Source: Lentibacillus siamensis (GTDB lineage Bacteria; Bacillota; Bacilli; Bacillales; Amphibacillaceae). Taken from it: a stretch of 64,000 nt of DNA. Positions 19,142-27,454 of the stretch are shown here, one piece after another. The notes under the pieces were generated by a model. That model made no database searches. It was given only the letters and a program-made list of their open reading frames with translations, and was not told the origin of the DNA. The stretch lies in assembly GCF_039522605.1 (NCBI RefSeq), contig NZ_BAAADS010000001.1:186001-250000 (forward strand). Reading direction: 5' to 3'. Position 1 is the stretch's first letter; each line of letters begins with the position of its first letter. Both the position numbers and the translations under genes were made by a program.

Positions 19142-19202
19142 CGTGAGGTAAATAAGAGGAAGACCCGTGGAAAATTAGACATTCAAGCGAACAGCAAATC
19201 CA

Positions 19203-19358
19203 TTATGTGAGTGAAGCGGAATGTGTATTTTCGCTTAACTTCTTATCCAGCTCTGCCAGCTTATGATTTGTTGCAGCTACGATTTCAACCAGTTGTGTTA
19301 TGGTTTCCTCGTGCTGTCGAAGTCTTTTCGCAAGTTCATTATTGGTTATCTCACTCAC
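19203..19358 (-). CDS. Small 51-residue coiled-coil-like protein, GTG start
   Basis: The frame begins GTG at 19358, with GCGAAAGGGGCAGATTAT upstream giving a GGGG ribosome site. It translates as VSEITNNELAKRLRQHEETI, then TQLVEIVAATNHKLAELDKK and a short polar tail. The heptad spacing of Leu/Ile/Val and abundance of Glu/Lys suggest a short amphipathic or coiled-coil helix. It has its own downstream terminator, which supports expression. I do not recognise the family. It lies between hpf and secA and is too short for standard gene finding. Confidence 0.6.
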   Translation of the reverse strand: MSEITNNELAKRLRQHEETITQLVEIVAATNHKLAELDKKLSENTHSASLT

Positions 19359-19379
19359 ATAATCTGCCCCTTTCGCTTT

Positions 19380-19815
19380 GATGATTCAGTTATACCATGA
19401 AGCGTTAAAAGTATGCGAATTGCCATTTTTCTTATTTGGCAATTTATTCGACAGTTTTCGATTAATAAATCGGTCTGTTTTTCAATTTTGCCGGATTAAC
19501 CCGGAATTTCAGAAGGAACTTTACACCTAAAATTAAAATTCGGCAATTTATTCGACAAATTATGACAAAGCATAGGCATTAGAAGCGATGTCTTCTTTAC
19601 CGGGGGCTGCCGGTTACCTATACTTAATAAAAACAACACTTAAGGAGTGCATTCCTGCGCTAGAGCTTGTATCCACCTCCGTATAAAAACAGAAACCCGC
19701 CATATGGTTAAATTATCAAGCCGTTGGAATATCCGGATTCCTGGGCAGAAACAATCAAGGCTGGGTCACCCTCTAAGACTAGGTATGAGCTGTGGAGAGA
19801 CCGGTACTTGCCCGC
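19380..19815. other. Unexplained, possibly structured intergenic region between secA and hpf
   Basis: About 435 bases without a supported gene. GGCAATTTATTCGACA occurs twice as a direct repeat (19438-19453 and 19542-19557). From about 19560 to 19815 base composition becomes more GC-rich and several inverted segments appear (for example GGAATATCCGGATTCC). It could hold a non-coding RNA or the relic of a lost gene. I do not match it to a known RNA family. Confidence 0.4.
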
Positions 19816-19819
19816 ACAC

Positions 19820-19849
19820 AAAAGACGGCCCGGAAATCCGGAGCCGTCC
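19820..19849 (-). terminator. Terminator of hpf
   Basis: On the minus strand GACGGCTCCGG, ATTT and CCGGGCCGTC form a strong stem followed by TTTTGTG. It lies about 20 bases past the hpf stop. Confidence 0.88.
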
Positions 19850-19869
19850 AAATTATTTTTATAAAATCA

Positions 19870-20427
19870 TCAGCTGTTGGGCTCGATCAGTCCATACCTT
19901 CCATCTTTCCGTCTGTAGACCACATTAGTATCACCGGAAAGTGCATTGGTAAAAACATAGAAAGCATGGCCCAGCATATCCATCTGCATGACCGCTTCCT
20001 CCGAGTCCATTGGCTTCAAGTCAAAACGTTTTGTCCGGACGATTTCAATATCGTCCTCTCCCGCTTCAGCTACCTGAGTTGCTGCCTCTTTTTCCAATTC
20101 AGCAAAAACGTGTTTCGGAGAACCTTGCTGTCTAAATTTACGATTAACTTTTGTTTTGTACTTACGAATCTGTCTTTCCAACTTATCCACTACGAGATCG
20201 ATAGCTGCATATAAATCAATATGCTGCTCCTCTGCCCTCAATAGCAAGTTTGTCATTGGAATCGTAACCTCAATCCTTTGTTCATCGTTATAGACACTCA
20301 AATTTACGTGTACATCAGAAGTTGGTGGTGTATCGAAATATCTTTCCAGTTTACTAATCTTTCTTTCTACATAGTCTCGTATAGCCCCTGTCACCTCTAA
20401 ATTTTCACCACGGATGTTGTACTTCAT
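19870..20427 (-). CDS. hpf: Long-form ribosome hibernation-promoting factor
   Basis: This 185-residue protein has the N-terminal S30AE/RaiA domain (MKYNIRGENLEVTGAIRDYV onward, to about residue 105), a variable linker and the C-terminal dimerisation domain (KRFDLKPMDSEEAVMQMDML). Long HPF dimerises 70S ribosomes into inactive 100S particles in stationary phase and stress. In B. subtilis it is YvyD, controlled by sigma-B and sigma-H. A sigma-B-like promoter is visible upstream here. The ribosome site is AAAGGAGGACACAATTT. It lies directly next to comFC without the intervening flagellar genes. Confidence 0.96.
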   Translation of the reverse strand: MKYNIRGENLEVTGAIRDYVERKISKLERYFDTPPTSDVHVNLSVYNDEQRIEVTIPMTNLLLRAEEQHIDLYAAIDLVVDKLERQIRKYKTKVNRKFRQQGSPKHVFAELEKEAATQVAEAGEDDIEIVRTKRFDLKPMDSEEAVMQMDMLGHAFYVFTNALSGDTNVVYRRKDGRYGLIEPNS

Positions 20428-20470
20428 AAATTGTGTCCTCCTTTCATCCTTATGCGTATATTATACTACG

Positions 20471-20496
20471 TTTCCCGTCACTTTTCCTGCTTAAAC
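20471..20496 (-). promoter_or_regulatory. Sigma-B-like promoter of hpf
   Basis: On the minus strand GTTTAA, 14 bases, then GGGAAA matches the general-stress sigma-B consensus (GTTTAA-N12-14-GGGWAW). A vegetative-like TATAAT lies just downstream at 20460-20465. This fits stress control known for yvyD in B. subtilis. Confidence 0.65.
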
Positions 20497-20676
20497 CGTT
20501 AAAAAATTCCGTCATATTTTAGCAAGAATTGTCGAATTTGGGCTGTAAGCGCTGCCGCTGTTGCATTACAGAATTTATAATAATTTAAAAAATAGTGAAA
20601 AATTCCTAGATGCATTACCTTGCAAAAACCGATTTTTCATCAATTCATGCAACAACACGCTATTCTTAGACAGCAG

Positions 20677-21351
20677 TCAGCCCCGAATGAGTGTCAAAGC
20701 ATAGATCTCCGTACTGCCCCCATCTTTCAGAATAGAAGCAGCATGCCGCAAAGTTGTTCCGGTTGTATAAATATCATCCACCAAAACCACCGGCTTGTCG
20801 ACAGCCATTGATAACCTGAATGGATTAATGGCCGTTATCCGTTCATAACGGGTCTTTTTGGATTGTTTTTCGCCATGGACTCTTGATAAGGCATTTCTGG
20901 TTGGAACCGGCAAAAACCGGGAAAGCAGTTCAGCCTGATTAAACCCCCGTTCCATAAGCCGCTCATGACTTAACGGAATTGGGACAGCTACTGCTTGTTT
21001 AGTCAAAAAAGAAAATGATTGCCGAAACCCGTTCCGAAACTGTTTACGGAAAGCCTCGCCAAGACAATAATCACCACGGTATTTCCATCGTGCAACCATT
21101 TCCTGCATCCGTTCGTTATATTGGAAAATGGAATAATTGAACATGAGCGGATCCTTATGCTCCTTCCACCATCGACAGTCATCACAAATGGACTTACTGC
21201 TGAGACGGCTGCATTTTTCACACCGTTTTCCATCCAGTTCAATTAGCTTTCCCCGGCACGATTGACATAATTTTTCCGGCTCAGGCAGCATAAACAGGGT
21301 AGTCCAGTTAATTTCGGGAATAATTTCATTGTCACACCATAAACAGTCCAT
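20677..21351 (-). CDS. comFC: ComFC phosphoribosyltransferase-like competence protein
   Basis: This 224-residue protein begins with paired cysteines typical of a zinc ribbon (CLWC, CQSC, CEKC, CDDC within residues 3-60) and ends with the PRPP-binding motif VVLVDDIYTTGTT. ComFC is needed for DNA uptake during transformation, with exact chemistry uncertain. The start lies one base after the comFA stop (TAACATG), so it is co-translated with comFA. No comFB gene lies between them, unlike B. subtilis. Presence suggests retained competence potential. Confidence 0.92.
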   Translation of the reverse strand: MDCLWCDNEIIPEINWTTLFMLPEPEKLCQSCRGKLIELDGKRCEKCSRLSSKSICDDCRWWKEHKDPLMFNYSIFQYNERMQEMVARWKYRGDYCLGEAFRKQFRNGFRQSFSFLTKQAVAVPIPLSHERLMERGFNQAELLSRFLPVPTRNALSRVHGEKQSKKTRYERITAINPFRLSMAVDKPVVLVDDIYTTGTTLRHAASILKDGGSTEIYALTLIRG

Positions 21352-21352
21352 G

Positions 21353-22732
21353 TTAGTTGAATCCCCCTCGTTTATTCATTTTCTTAATCAATCGAACGGC
21401 TTCCATCATTGCTTCCGTTTTGCCATCATGAAAAAACACCACCTCTCCGGTCGGGTCTGCAGGACTTCTTCCTGCCCTCCCGGCAATCTGGACAAGCGCT
21501 GCTTCGTCAAATACGGTGTGTCCGGAATCCAAGACCGCAACATCAACTGAAGGAAAGGTAACGCCACGTTCCAAGATTGTCGTCGTTACAAGTGTTTGGA
21601 TCTGCTTGTTCCTGTAACGGTTTATCTTTTCTTCTCTGTCCACATCAGATGCGTGCACAGCTGTTACATTGTTATCCTGGAGTGCTGTTTTCAGGTTGGG
21701 GATGAGATTTTCAGCCAGGGAAATGGTAGGTACAAAAATGAGAAGCTGTCTGTTCCGGTCCGACCTCTTTTTCACCCAGTCCAGAAACGATTTGGGAATG
21801 GTGGATTGCCTAAGATCCTTCTGAAGTGAAAATGTCATGGTGAATATAGGTACCGGTAAAGGATGGCCGTGAAACCTGACAGGTACAAAAATATGTGAAA
21901 GTTTATTCGTTAAAATCCGTTTCCGGTGCACGGGACGAGGTGTCGCAGTGAGGTAAATCGTGGTACTGGTTATCTTTTTGGCACGGTTAGCGGCAAATGC
22001 AAGCGATGGGTCAGCATGATATGGAAATGCATCTGTTTCGTCAATAATAATGACATCAAATGCATGCTTAAAGCGTAACAACTGGTGGGTTGTCGCAATA
22101 ATCATTTGGGCGGATCCGTCATTTTCCCTGCTGCCGCCATACATTCCTTGAATATACACATTCGAAAAGGCAGTACGTATTCTTGGCAGCAGCTCCCTGA
22201 CAACATCCGTTCTTGGGGTGGCAATGCAAATTCGCTTTCCCAGTCGCAGTGCCTCCGTAATACCGGGAAAAAGCATCTCCGTTTTCCCAGCGCCGCACAC
22301 CGCCCATATCAGCAGTTCAGGTTCCTCTGCAGTGATTGCTGTCGTTATACGATCTGCAGCCCTATGTTGAACTTTTGTTAATTCACCGTCCCACGTACAG
22401 GCATCTTCATGTGTGGTCCACACGGCACGCGGACCGTTCCATTCAAACAGTGGCATACATTCCATTACACGTCCCATTTCAATACACTTGCGACAGTATA
22501 CATGGCGTTCACCACACACTTGACATGGAAGTTTTCCTAATAATGATTTTTTATAATTGCCACAGCGACTGCACTTTTTTTGAAAAAAATTTATTTGAAA
22601 AGATGATACTGGGGTAAAATACTTGTCTTGCAGAAGTTGTTCAAATATGGGGTCGTTCAGGGGAATTTCCTGTCGAAGCAATAGTTTCCCATCGTAACGG
22701 GAAATAAAATCCTGATCCACTTGAAGCTGCAT
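21353..22732 (-). CDS. comFA: ComFA DEAD-box competence helicase
   Basis: The ATG at 22732 (MQLQVDQDFISRYDGKLLL) is preferred because AGAGGAG lies 10 bases upstream; the longer frame to 22813 runs into degV. The 459-residue product carries a four-cysteine zinc motif (CSRCGNY and CQVCGERHVYCRKC), Walker A AVCGAGKTE, DEAD-variant IIIDETDAFP and motif VI QIAGRAGRS. ComFA is the membrane-associated ATPase that drives single-stranded DNA import. It pairs with comFC. No clear ComK box was resolved. Confidence 0.93.
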   Translation of the reverse strand: MQLQVDQDFISRYDGKLLLRQEIPLNDPIFEQLLQDKYFTPVSSFQINFFQKKCSRCGNYKKSLLGKLPCQVCGERHVYCRKCIEMGRVMECMPLFEWNGPRAVWTTHEDACTWDGELTKVQHRAADRITTAITAEEPELLIWAVCGAGKTEMLFPGITEALRLGKRICIATPRTDVVRELLPRIRTAFSNVYIQGMYGGSRENDGSAQMIIATTHQLLRFKHAFDVIIIDETDAFPYHADPSLAFAANRAKKITSTTIYLTATPRPVHRKRILTNKLSHIFVPVRFHGHPLPVPIFTMTFSLQKDLRQSTIPKSFLDWVKKRSDRNRQLLIFVPTISLAENLIPNLKTALQDNNVTAVHASDVDREEKINRYRNKQIQTLVTTTILERGVTFPSVDVAVLDSGHTVFDEAALVQIAGRAGRSPADPTGEVVFFHDGKTEAMMEAVRLIKKMNKRGGFN

Positions 22733-22794
22733 GGCCTCACACTCCTCTATTAATATATGGAACTGCCAGCCGACTGACTGGCAGAATAAACCAG

Positions 22795-23640
22795 CTATTT
22801 CATGTACCAGCACACACCAATTGCACCCTCACCGAGATGAGTCCCAATTACCGGGCCGAAGTAACTGATCATACTCTCCATATTAGCGTACGCTGGGTCA
22901 ACCCTGTTTTTTAACTCAACAGCTGATTGCTCATTATTGGCGTGAATGAAAACAACCTTCATTTCCTTCCCTTTTCCTGCATCTTCTTCAAGCAGCCCTA
23001 AGATTCGATTAATTGCTTTTTTTCGAGTACGAATTTTCTCAAAAGGAACGATTACTTTATCGACAAAATGCAGTACCGGCTTGACTTGCAGGAGACTGCC
23101 AACAATTGCCTGAGCACCATTTAAACGGCCTCCTCGCTGCAGATGGCTGAGATCATCCACCATGAAATAGGCACGGATACTCTTTTTCATGTGATCAAGC
23201 TGTTGAATAATTTCATCCGGGCTTTTCTCAGCCTTGGCCATCTCAGCAGCTTCCAGCGCGTAAAATCCCTGGGCCATACAGCTGATTTCGGAATCATACG
23301 GATAGACATCAATGCCTTCCACCATCTCCCCGGCACTTGCAGCCGCCTGATACGTTCCACTGATCCCGCTGGATAAATGAATCGAAATGACAGCATCATA
23401 ATCATCGGCAAGTTCCTCAAATTTCTTGGTGATTTGTCCGATTGAGGGCTGGGAAGTCTTGGGAAGTTGCTCGGCAGCTTTTACCTTTTGATAGAATTCC
23501 TCCGTAGTAATGTCTATTCCTTCACGGTAAGAAGTATCATCAAAGACAACACTAAGCGGAACGACATGTATATCATTCTGTTTGAGTAACCTTTCCGAAA
23601 GATATGCCGTACTGTCAGTCATTATTGCAACCTTCATCAT
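22795..23640 (-). CDS. degV: DegV-family fatty-acid-binding protein
   Basis: This 281-residue protein begins MKVAIMTDSTAYLSERLL (ATG doublet at the start) and contains PLSVVFDDTSYREG and TSQPSIGQ, typical of DegV/FakB proteins that bind a fatty acid. FakB members deliver fatty acid to FakA kinase for phosphorylation. It lies between degU and comFA as in B. subtilis (yviA). A stem CTGCCAG/CTGGCAG follows at about 22769-22790. Which FakB specificity it has cannot be told. Confidence 0.9.
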   Translation of the reverse strand: MMKVAIMTDSTAYLSERLLKQNDIHVVPLSVVFDDTSYREGIDITTEEFYQKVKAAEQLPKTSQPSIGQITKKFEELADDYDAVISIHLSSGISGTYQAAASAGEMVEGIDVYPYDSEISCMAQGFYALEAAEMAKAEKSPDEIIQQLDHMKKSIRAYFMVDDLSHLQRGGRLNGAQAIVGSLLQVKPVLHFVDKVIVPFEKIRTRKKAINRILGLLEEDAGKGKEMKVVFIHANNEQSAVELKNRVDPAYANMESMISYFGPVIGTHLGEGAIGVCWYMK

Positions 23641-23830
23641 CTACCCTTCTCCTCTTCTATTTTTGTATTACTATTTTACATGAATACTGGTAAAAATGCA
23701 TTTGTTTTGGGGAGAATAATCCGGCGGTAGAGCGCCCTCCGCGAATTTATTGTCTCAACGATATGTCGCACTTTTATCGATAAATTTACTGTTCTGTTGA
23801 TATCTGCCCATCTCCGATTCCTCCTGCATA

Positions 23831-23869
23831 AAAAATACCCTGCCACCAACCTTGATGACAGAGTATTGA
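23831..23869 (-). terminator. Terminator of degSU
   Basis: On the minus strand AATACTCTGTCA and TGGCAGGGTATT form a stem followed by TTTTTTATG. It lies about 25 bases after the degU stop. Confidence 0.85.
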
Positions 23870-23892
23870 GTGTTAAGGAACAAAACTCCAAC

Positions 23893-24585
23893 TTAATACG
23901 TTACTTCGACCCAGCCTTTGCGTATTGCTGAAACAACTGCTTGTGTTCGGTCGTTAACATTCATTTTCTGTAAAATATTGCTGACATGGTTTTTTACAGT
24001 CTTCTCACTGATATATAGCGATTCGGCAACTGCACGATTGCTTTTGCCGTCAGCAAGAAGCTGCAGAACTTCGCATTCACGACGAGTCAGCAAATGTAAT
24101 GGTTTACGATATTCGAGATTTTTTTCAGCTGTTCTTGACATGTTTTCCTGTGCAAGACGCCGATATTCCTGCACCAGATTATGCGTAACTTTCGGATGAA
24201 GGTAAGAACCGCCTTCACTGACCACTTTGATCGCTTCAATTAATGAATCTGAATCCATTTCTTTCAGCAGGTATCCTTGTGCACCGGTTTTCAGCGCATG
24301 CGTCACATAGCTTTCATCATCATGAATGGAAAGAATAATAATGCTAGTATCCGGAAAATGCCGAACGAGATCCGCAGTTGCCTGAACACCGTTCATTGTC
24401 GGCATATTGATATCCATCAGTACAACGTCGGGGTTATTTTCCTTGACAATTTTCGATGCTGTCAGCCCATCGTCCCCTTCTGCTACAACTTCAAAAGATG
24501 GTTCAAATTCCAAAATTCTTTTGACCCCTTCGCGAAAAAGCTTGTGGTCATCAATCAATACAATCCTAGTTCGTTTCGTATTCAT
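23893..24585 (-). CDS. degU: Response regulator DegU
   Basis: This 230-residue NarL/LuxR-type regulator has a receiver domain with acidic pocket DDH at 12-14, phospho-acceptor Asp58 in VVLMDINMP and Lys near 107, then a LuxR helix-turn-helix (LTRRECEVLQLLADGKSNRA). Together with DegS it controls exoenzymes, competence and motility. It sits downstream of degS with about a 120-base gap and ends at a terminator. Length and motifs match B. subtilis DegU (229). Confidence 0.96.
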   Translation of the reverse strand: MNTKRTRIVLIDDHKLFREGVKRILEFEPSFEVVAEGDDGLTASKIVKENNPDVVLMDINMPTMNGVQATADLVRHFPDTSIIILSIHDDESYVTHALKTGAQGYLLKEMDSDSLIEAIKVVSEGGSYLHPKVTHNLVQEYRRLAQENMSRTAEKNLEYRKPLHLLTRRECEVLQLLADGKSNRAVAESLYISEKTVKNHVSNILQKMNVNDRTQAVVSAIRKGWVEVTY

Positions 24586-24706
24586 CGGTATTGTTCCTCC
24601 CTGATTATTTTCTGTATATGTTAAATTACCCCATTACATTATCTATGAAGGCTAAATCTCTATTTAAGTATTAGTATACATAAATCTGTTGAAAAATGGT
24701 ATAGCA

Positions 24707-25846
24707 TTATGATGGGTTATACGGAACGTTGATCTGAATCGTTGTCCCTTTACCGATACCAGTGTCAATCGACAAAGTTCCATCCAACATTTCAACCCGC
24801 TCCCGCATACCGATTAATCCGAATGACTTATCATGCTTCATGTCCGGGTCAAAACCTTTGCCATTATCCTTTATTTCTACTAAAATATTTTGCTCATTTA
24901 TTTCTATTTTTACCTTAATACATGTGGAATCAGCATGCTTGATTGCATTTTGTACAGCCTCCTGAACAAGCCTGAAAAAAGCTATTTCATATTTCTGGTG
25001 CAGCCGCTTTTGTTCCCCAACTGATGAAAATGTGATTTCAGCATCATTATAATCTGCTATGGTTGCAATATATTTTCTAATGGTTGGAATCAGCCCCAAG
25101 TCATCCAGGGCCATCGGACGCAAATCATAAATGATGCGGCGCACTTCATACAGCGAAGACCGTACCATTTTACGCATACTTTTCACTTCTTTGATTGCGT
25201 CTTCCACAGGACCGTTGCGGAATGTACGATCAACCAACTCAGATCGGAGCAAAATATTGGCAAGCATCTGGGCTGGCCCGTCGTGAATCTCCCTGGAAAT
25301 TTTTCTGCGTTCTTCTTCCTGCGCTTCGATGATTTTCAACCCGAATTCTTGCTTTTCCTTTGCCTCAGCAATCATTTCATTTACTTGCCGAAAATCATCA
25401 TTTAAGTAAGTGAGAATAACGGATATTTTTCCTGCCAATCCATCTGCACGTTCAAATGTCTGATCCAGGGCAACCAGTCTCCGTTCCAGATCATCCCGTT
25501 TATTCCGTAACTCTTTTTCTTCGTGACGAAGCACGGCCAATTGCGTTTGCATTTTATGCGTATTTTCATAAACTTCGCGGATTTCTGTTTCGGAATAGCG
25601 ATCAAAATATTCACTGACCTCTGAAAGACGCTCCCTGGAATAACGCACTTTCTGTTCAAGCTGGTCACCGTCAGTAATGTGCTGAGCCATCTCTTCTTTG
25701 GTCTTTTTCAGTTCTTCAGTAAGCGTCTCATATTCATTTCTTGTTTCTTCACTGATATTGAATATTTCATCTTTACTGTTTTCCACGACATCAAACATTT
25801 CATCAATCACAAAGTCCAATGTTTTCTGTTCCAGTTTTTCTGACAT
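24707..25846 (-). CDS. degS: Cytosolic sensor histidine kinase DegS
   Basis: The ATG at 25846 (MSEKLEQKTLDFVIDEMF) has GGTGG eight bases upstream; the frame to 25885 is longer without a ribosome site. The 379-residue product has no membrane segment. An N-terminal coiled-coil sensor (to about 170) precedes the HisKA_3 box RKISREIHDGPAQML, with the phospho-His in REIHD, and a HATPase domain (DNGKGFD, GLIGMRERVEML). DegS phosphorylates DegU. Length is close to B. subtilis (385). Confidence 0.95.
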   Translation of the reverse strand: MSEKLEQKTLDFVIDEMFDVVENSKDEIFNISEETRNEYETLTEELKKTKEEMAQHITDGDQLEQKVRYSRERLSEVSEYFDRYSETEIREVYENTHKMQTQLAVLRHEEKELRNKRDDLERRLVALDQTFERADGLAGKISVILTYLNDDFRQVNEMIAEAKEKQEFGLKIIEAQEEERRKISREIHDGPAQMLANILLRSELVDRTFRNGPVEDAIKEVKSMRKMVRSSLYEVRRIIYDLRPMALDDLGLIPTIRKYIATIADYNDAEITFSSVGEQKRLHQKYEIAFFRLVQEAVQNAIKHADSTCIKVKIEINEQNILVEIKDNGKGFDPDMKHDKSFGLIGMRERVEMLDGTLSIDTGIGKGTTIQINVPYNPS

Positions 25847-25978
25847 ACAGTTCCACCAGCCTATGATATAATTATTCGTATCCATATTTTTCTTTAATAG
25901 GGTCTTTTAGCATGCTTTACGAAAACTTTTTAGCAGATAGGAAAATATAAAACTTTCTTACTGCATACGTGCAACCAA

Positions 25979-26010
25979 CTCGTCACCTAAAGGCATGGTG
26001 ACAACCCATG
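25979..26010. repeat. Hairpin repeat, copy C (inverse orientation)
   Basis: CGTCACCTAAAGGCATGGTGACAA is the reverse-complement counterpart of the hairpin repeats at 8171 and 9531, with the core CCTTTAGGTGAC kept. It lies in the degS-yvyE divergent region, just upstream of yvyE. Confidence 0.55.
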
Positions 26011-26066
26011 TTTCAAAAATTTGCAGGTTCCAATCTTCTATATTAAACAGGAGGCAAAATATTCCT

Positions 26067-26699
26067 ATGCTATCTACTTATTATACCGTAAAAAAAGAAG
26101 TTGAAAATCAGTTTGTCATTCAAAAGTCACGTTTTATCGGTTATGTGAAACGAGCTGAATCAGAGGAGGAGGCACAGGCATTTATTCATCAAATAAAGAA
26201 AAAACACCACGACGCAACCCACAACTGTTCAGCATACATGATCGGCGGGAACAACCAAATCCAAAAAGCCAATGATGATGGCGAGCCCAGCGGAACAGCC
26301 GGTGTACCAATACTGGAAGTTCTTAAAAAACGGGACCTGAAAGATACTGTAATTGTTGTCACCAGATACTTTGGCGGGATTAAGCTGGGTGCCGGCGGTC
26401 TTATTCGTGCTTACGGAAGCAGCGCCTCCCTGGCGATAGAAACAGCGGGTGTAGTGGAGCGCAGGTTAATGAACGGATTTTCAGTAACTGTTGACTATTC
26501 GATGCTGGGAAAATTGGAAAATGAATTGCGAAACTCTGATCACGTACTTGAATCGATTCATTATTTGGAAAAAGTGGAATTTATCGTTTATGTCAGAGAC
26601 GGTTTCGAGGAAAGTTTCCTGGATTGGGTTACCAATCTGACCAGTGACACTGCGTTGGTGACCCATAAAGGCAGTGCATATGTGGAGATCGATGTCTAA
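26067..26699 (+). CDS. yvyE: YvyE/YigZ-like IMPACT family protein
   Basis: The start ATG at 26067 (MLSTYYTVKKEVENQF) follows CAGGAGGCAAAATATTCCT. The 210-residue protein has the IMPACT/UPF0029 N-terminal domain (AYMIGGNNQIQKANDDGEPS and VTRYFGGIKLGAGGLIRAYG) and a smaller C-terminal domain (DUF1949). Its family is linked to translation regulation, with no firm function in bacteria. It is transcribed away from degS, as in B. subtilis, and faces nagB convergently. Confidence 0.9.
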   Translation: MLSTYYTVKKEVENQFVIQKSRFIGYVKRAESEEEAQAFIHQIKKKHHDATHNCSAYMIGGNNQIQKANDDGEPSGTAGVPILEVLKKRDLKDTVIVVTRYFGGIKLGAGGLIRAYGSSASLAIETAGVVERRLMNGFSVTVDYSMLGKLENELRNSDHVLESIHYLEKVEFIVYVRDGFEESFLDWVTNLTSDTALVTHKGSAYVEIDV

Positions 26700-26725
26700 A
26701 CTGCATCGATCCCCACGCACCGATG

Positions 26726-27454
26726 TTATCCTAACTTTGACAGTGCTGCCTCGTCCCCAATTACAATCACATTTCCATGCTGCTGCAGAACAGACGCAGG
26801 GAATTCCTCGGTGATCTCTCCATGCACCAATTTTTTTACTGCATCCGCCTTATTAATGCCTGATACGAGCAGAACAATTTTTTCGCCGTGCATTATTGTA
26901 CTGATTCCCATTGTTATTGCCTGTTCAGGGACTTGTTCCAATGAATCAAAAAAGCGTGCATTCGCTTTTCTGGTTGATAAATCCAGATCAACTGTATGTG
27001 TCTTCGTATCAAAACTGCTTCCTGGTTCATTAAAACCAATATGACCATTTAATCCAAGACCTAATACTTGCAAATCAGCATAACCGGCATCACGAATCTG
27101 TTTTTCATACCTTACACACTCTTCCTCAGGGTTTCCGGTATCCCCATTTGGTACATGTGTATGTTCAACAGAAATATCAACTGCATCAAACAATTTTTCA
27201 CGCATGTAATACTTATAACTGTTTGGATCATCTTCACGGAGTCCGACGTATTCATCCAGATTAAAGGTTGTTGCGTTTACAAAAGAAACGGCATTCTTTT
27301 TATATGCCTTAATTAAATTACGGTACAATCCTTCAGGGGTGGAACCTGTAGCCAGACCAAGAACCGGCTTTTGCAACCCGTTTATTGTATTCACAATCAA
27401 TTCAGCGGCTTTTTCACTCATATCAGCATAGTCTTTACATTTCAAAATTTCCAT
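26726..27454 (-). CDS. nagB: Glucosamine-6-phosphate deaminase
   Basis: This 242-residue isomerase/deaminase converts glucosamine-6-phosphate to fructose-6-phosphate and ammonia. Family motifs are present: LATGSTPEGLYRNL near the N-terminus, NLDEYVGL, and LGLNGHIGFNEPGSSF with the catalytic His. The start ATG directly follows the nagA TGA (TGAATG), so translation is coupled. It is the short Gram-positive form, lacking the allosteric extension of E. coli NagB. Confidence 0.96.
   Translation of the reverse strand: MEILKCKDYADMSEKAAELIVNTINGLQKPVLGLATGSTPEGLYRNLIKAYKKNAVSFVNATTFNLDEYVGLREDDPNSYKYYMREKLFDAVDISVEHTHVPNGDTGNPEEECVRYEKQIRDAGYADLQVLGLGLNGHIGFNEPGSSFDTKTHTVDLDLSTRKANARFFDSLEQVPEQAITMGISTIMHGEKIVLLVSGINKADAVKKLVHGEITEEFPASVLQQHGNVIVIGDEAALSKLG

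Noticed and set aside
23676..23891. 71-residue minus-strand frame downstream of degU
   Set aside because: It overlaps the degU terminator, has no convincing ribosome site and no recognisable sequence.
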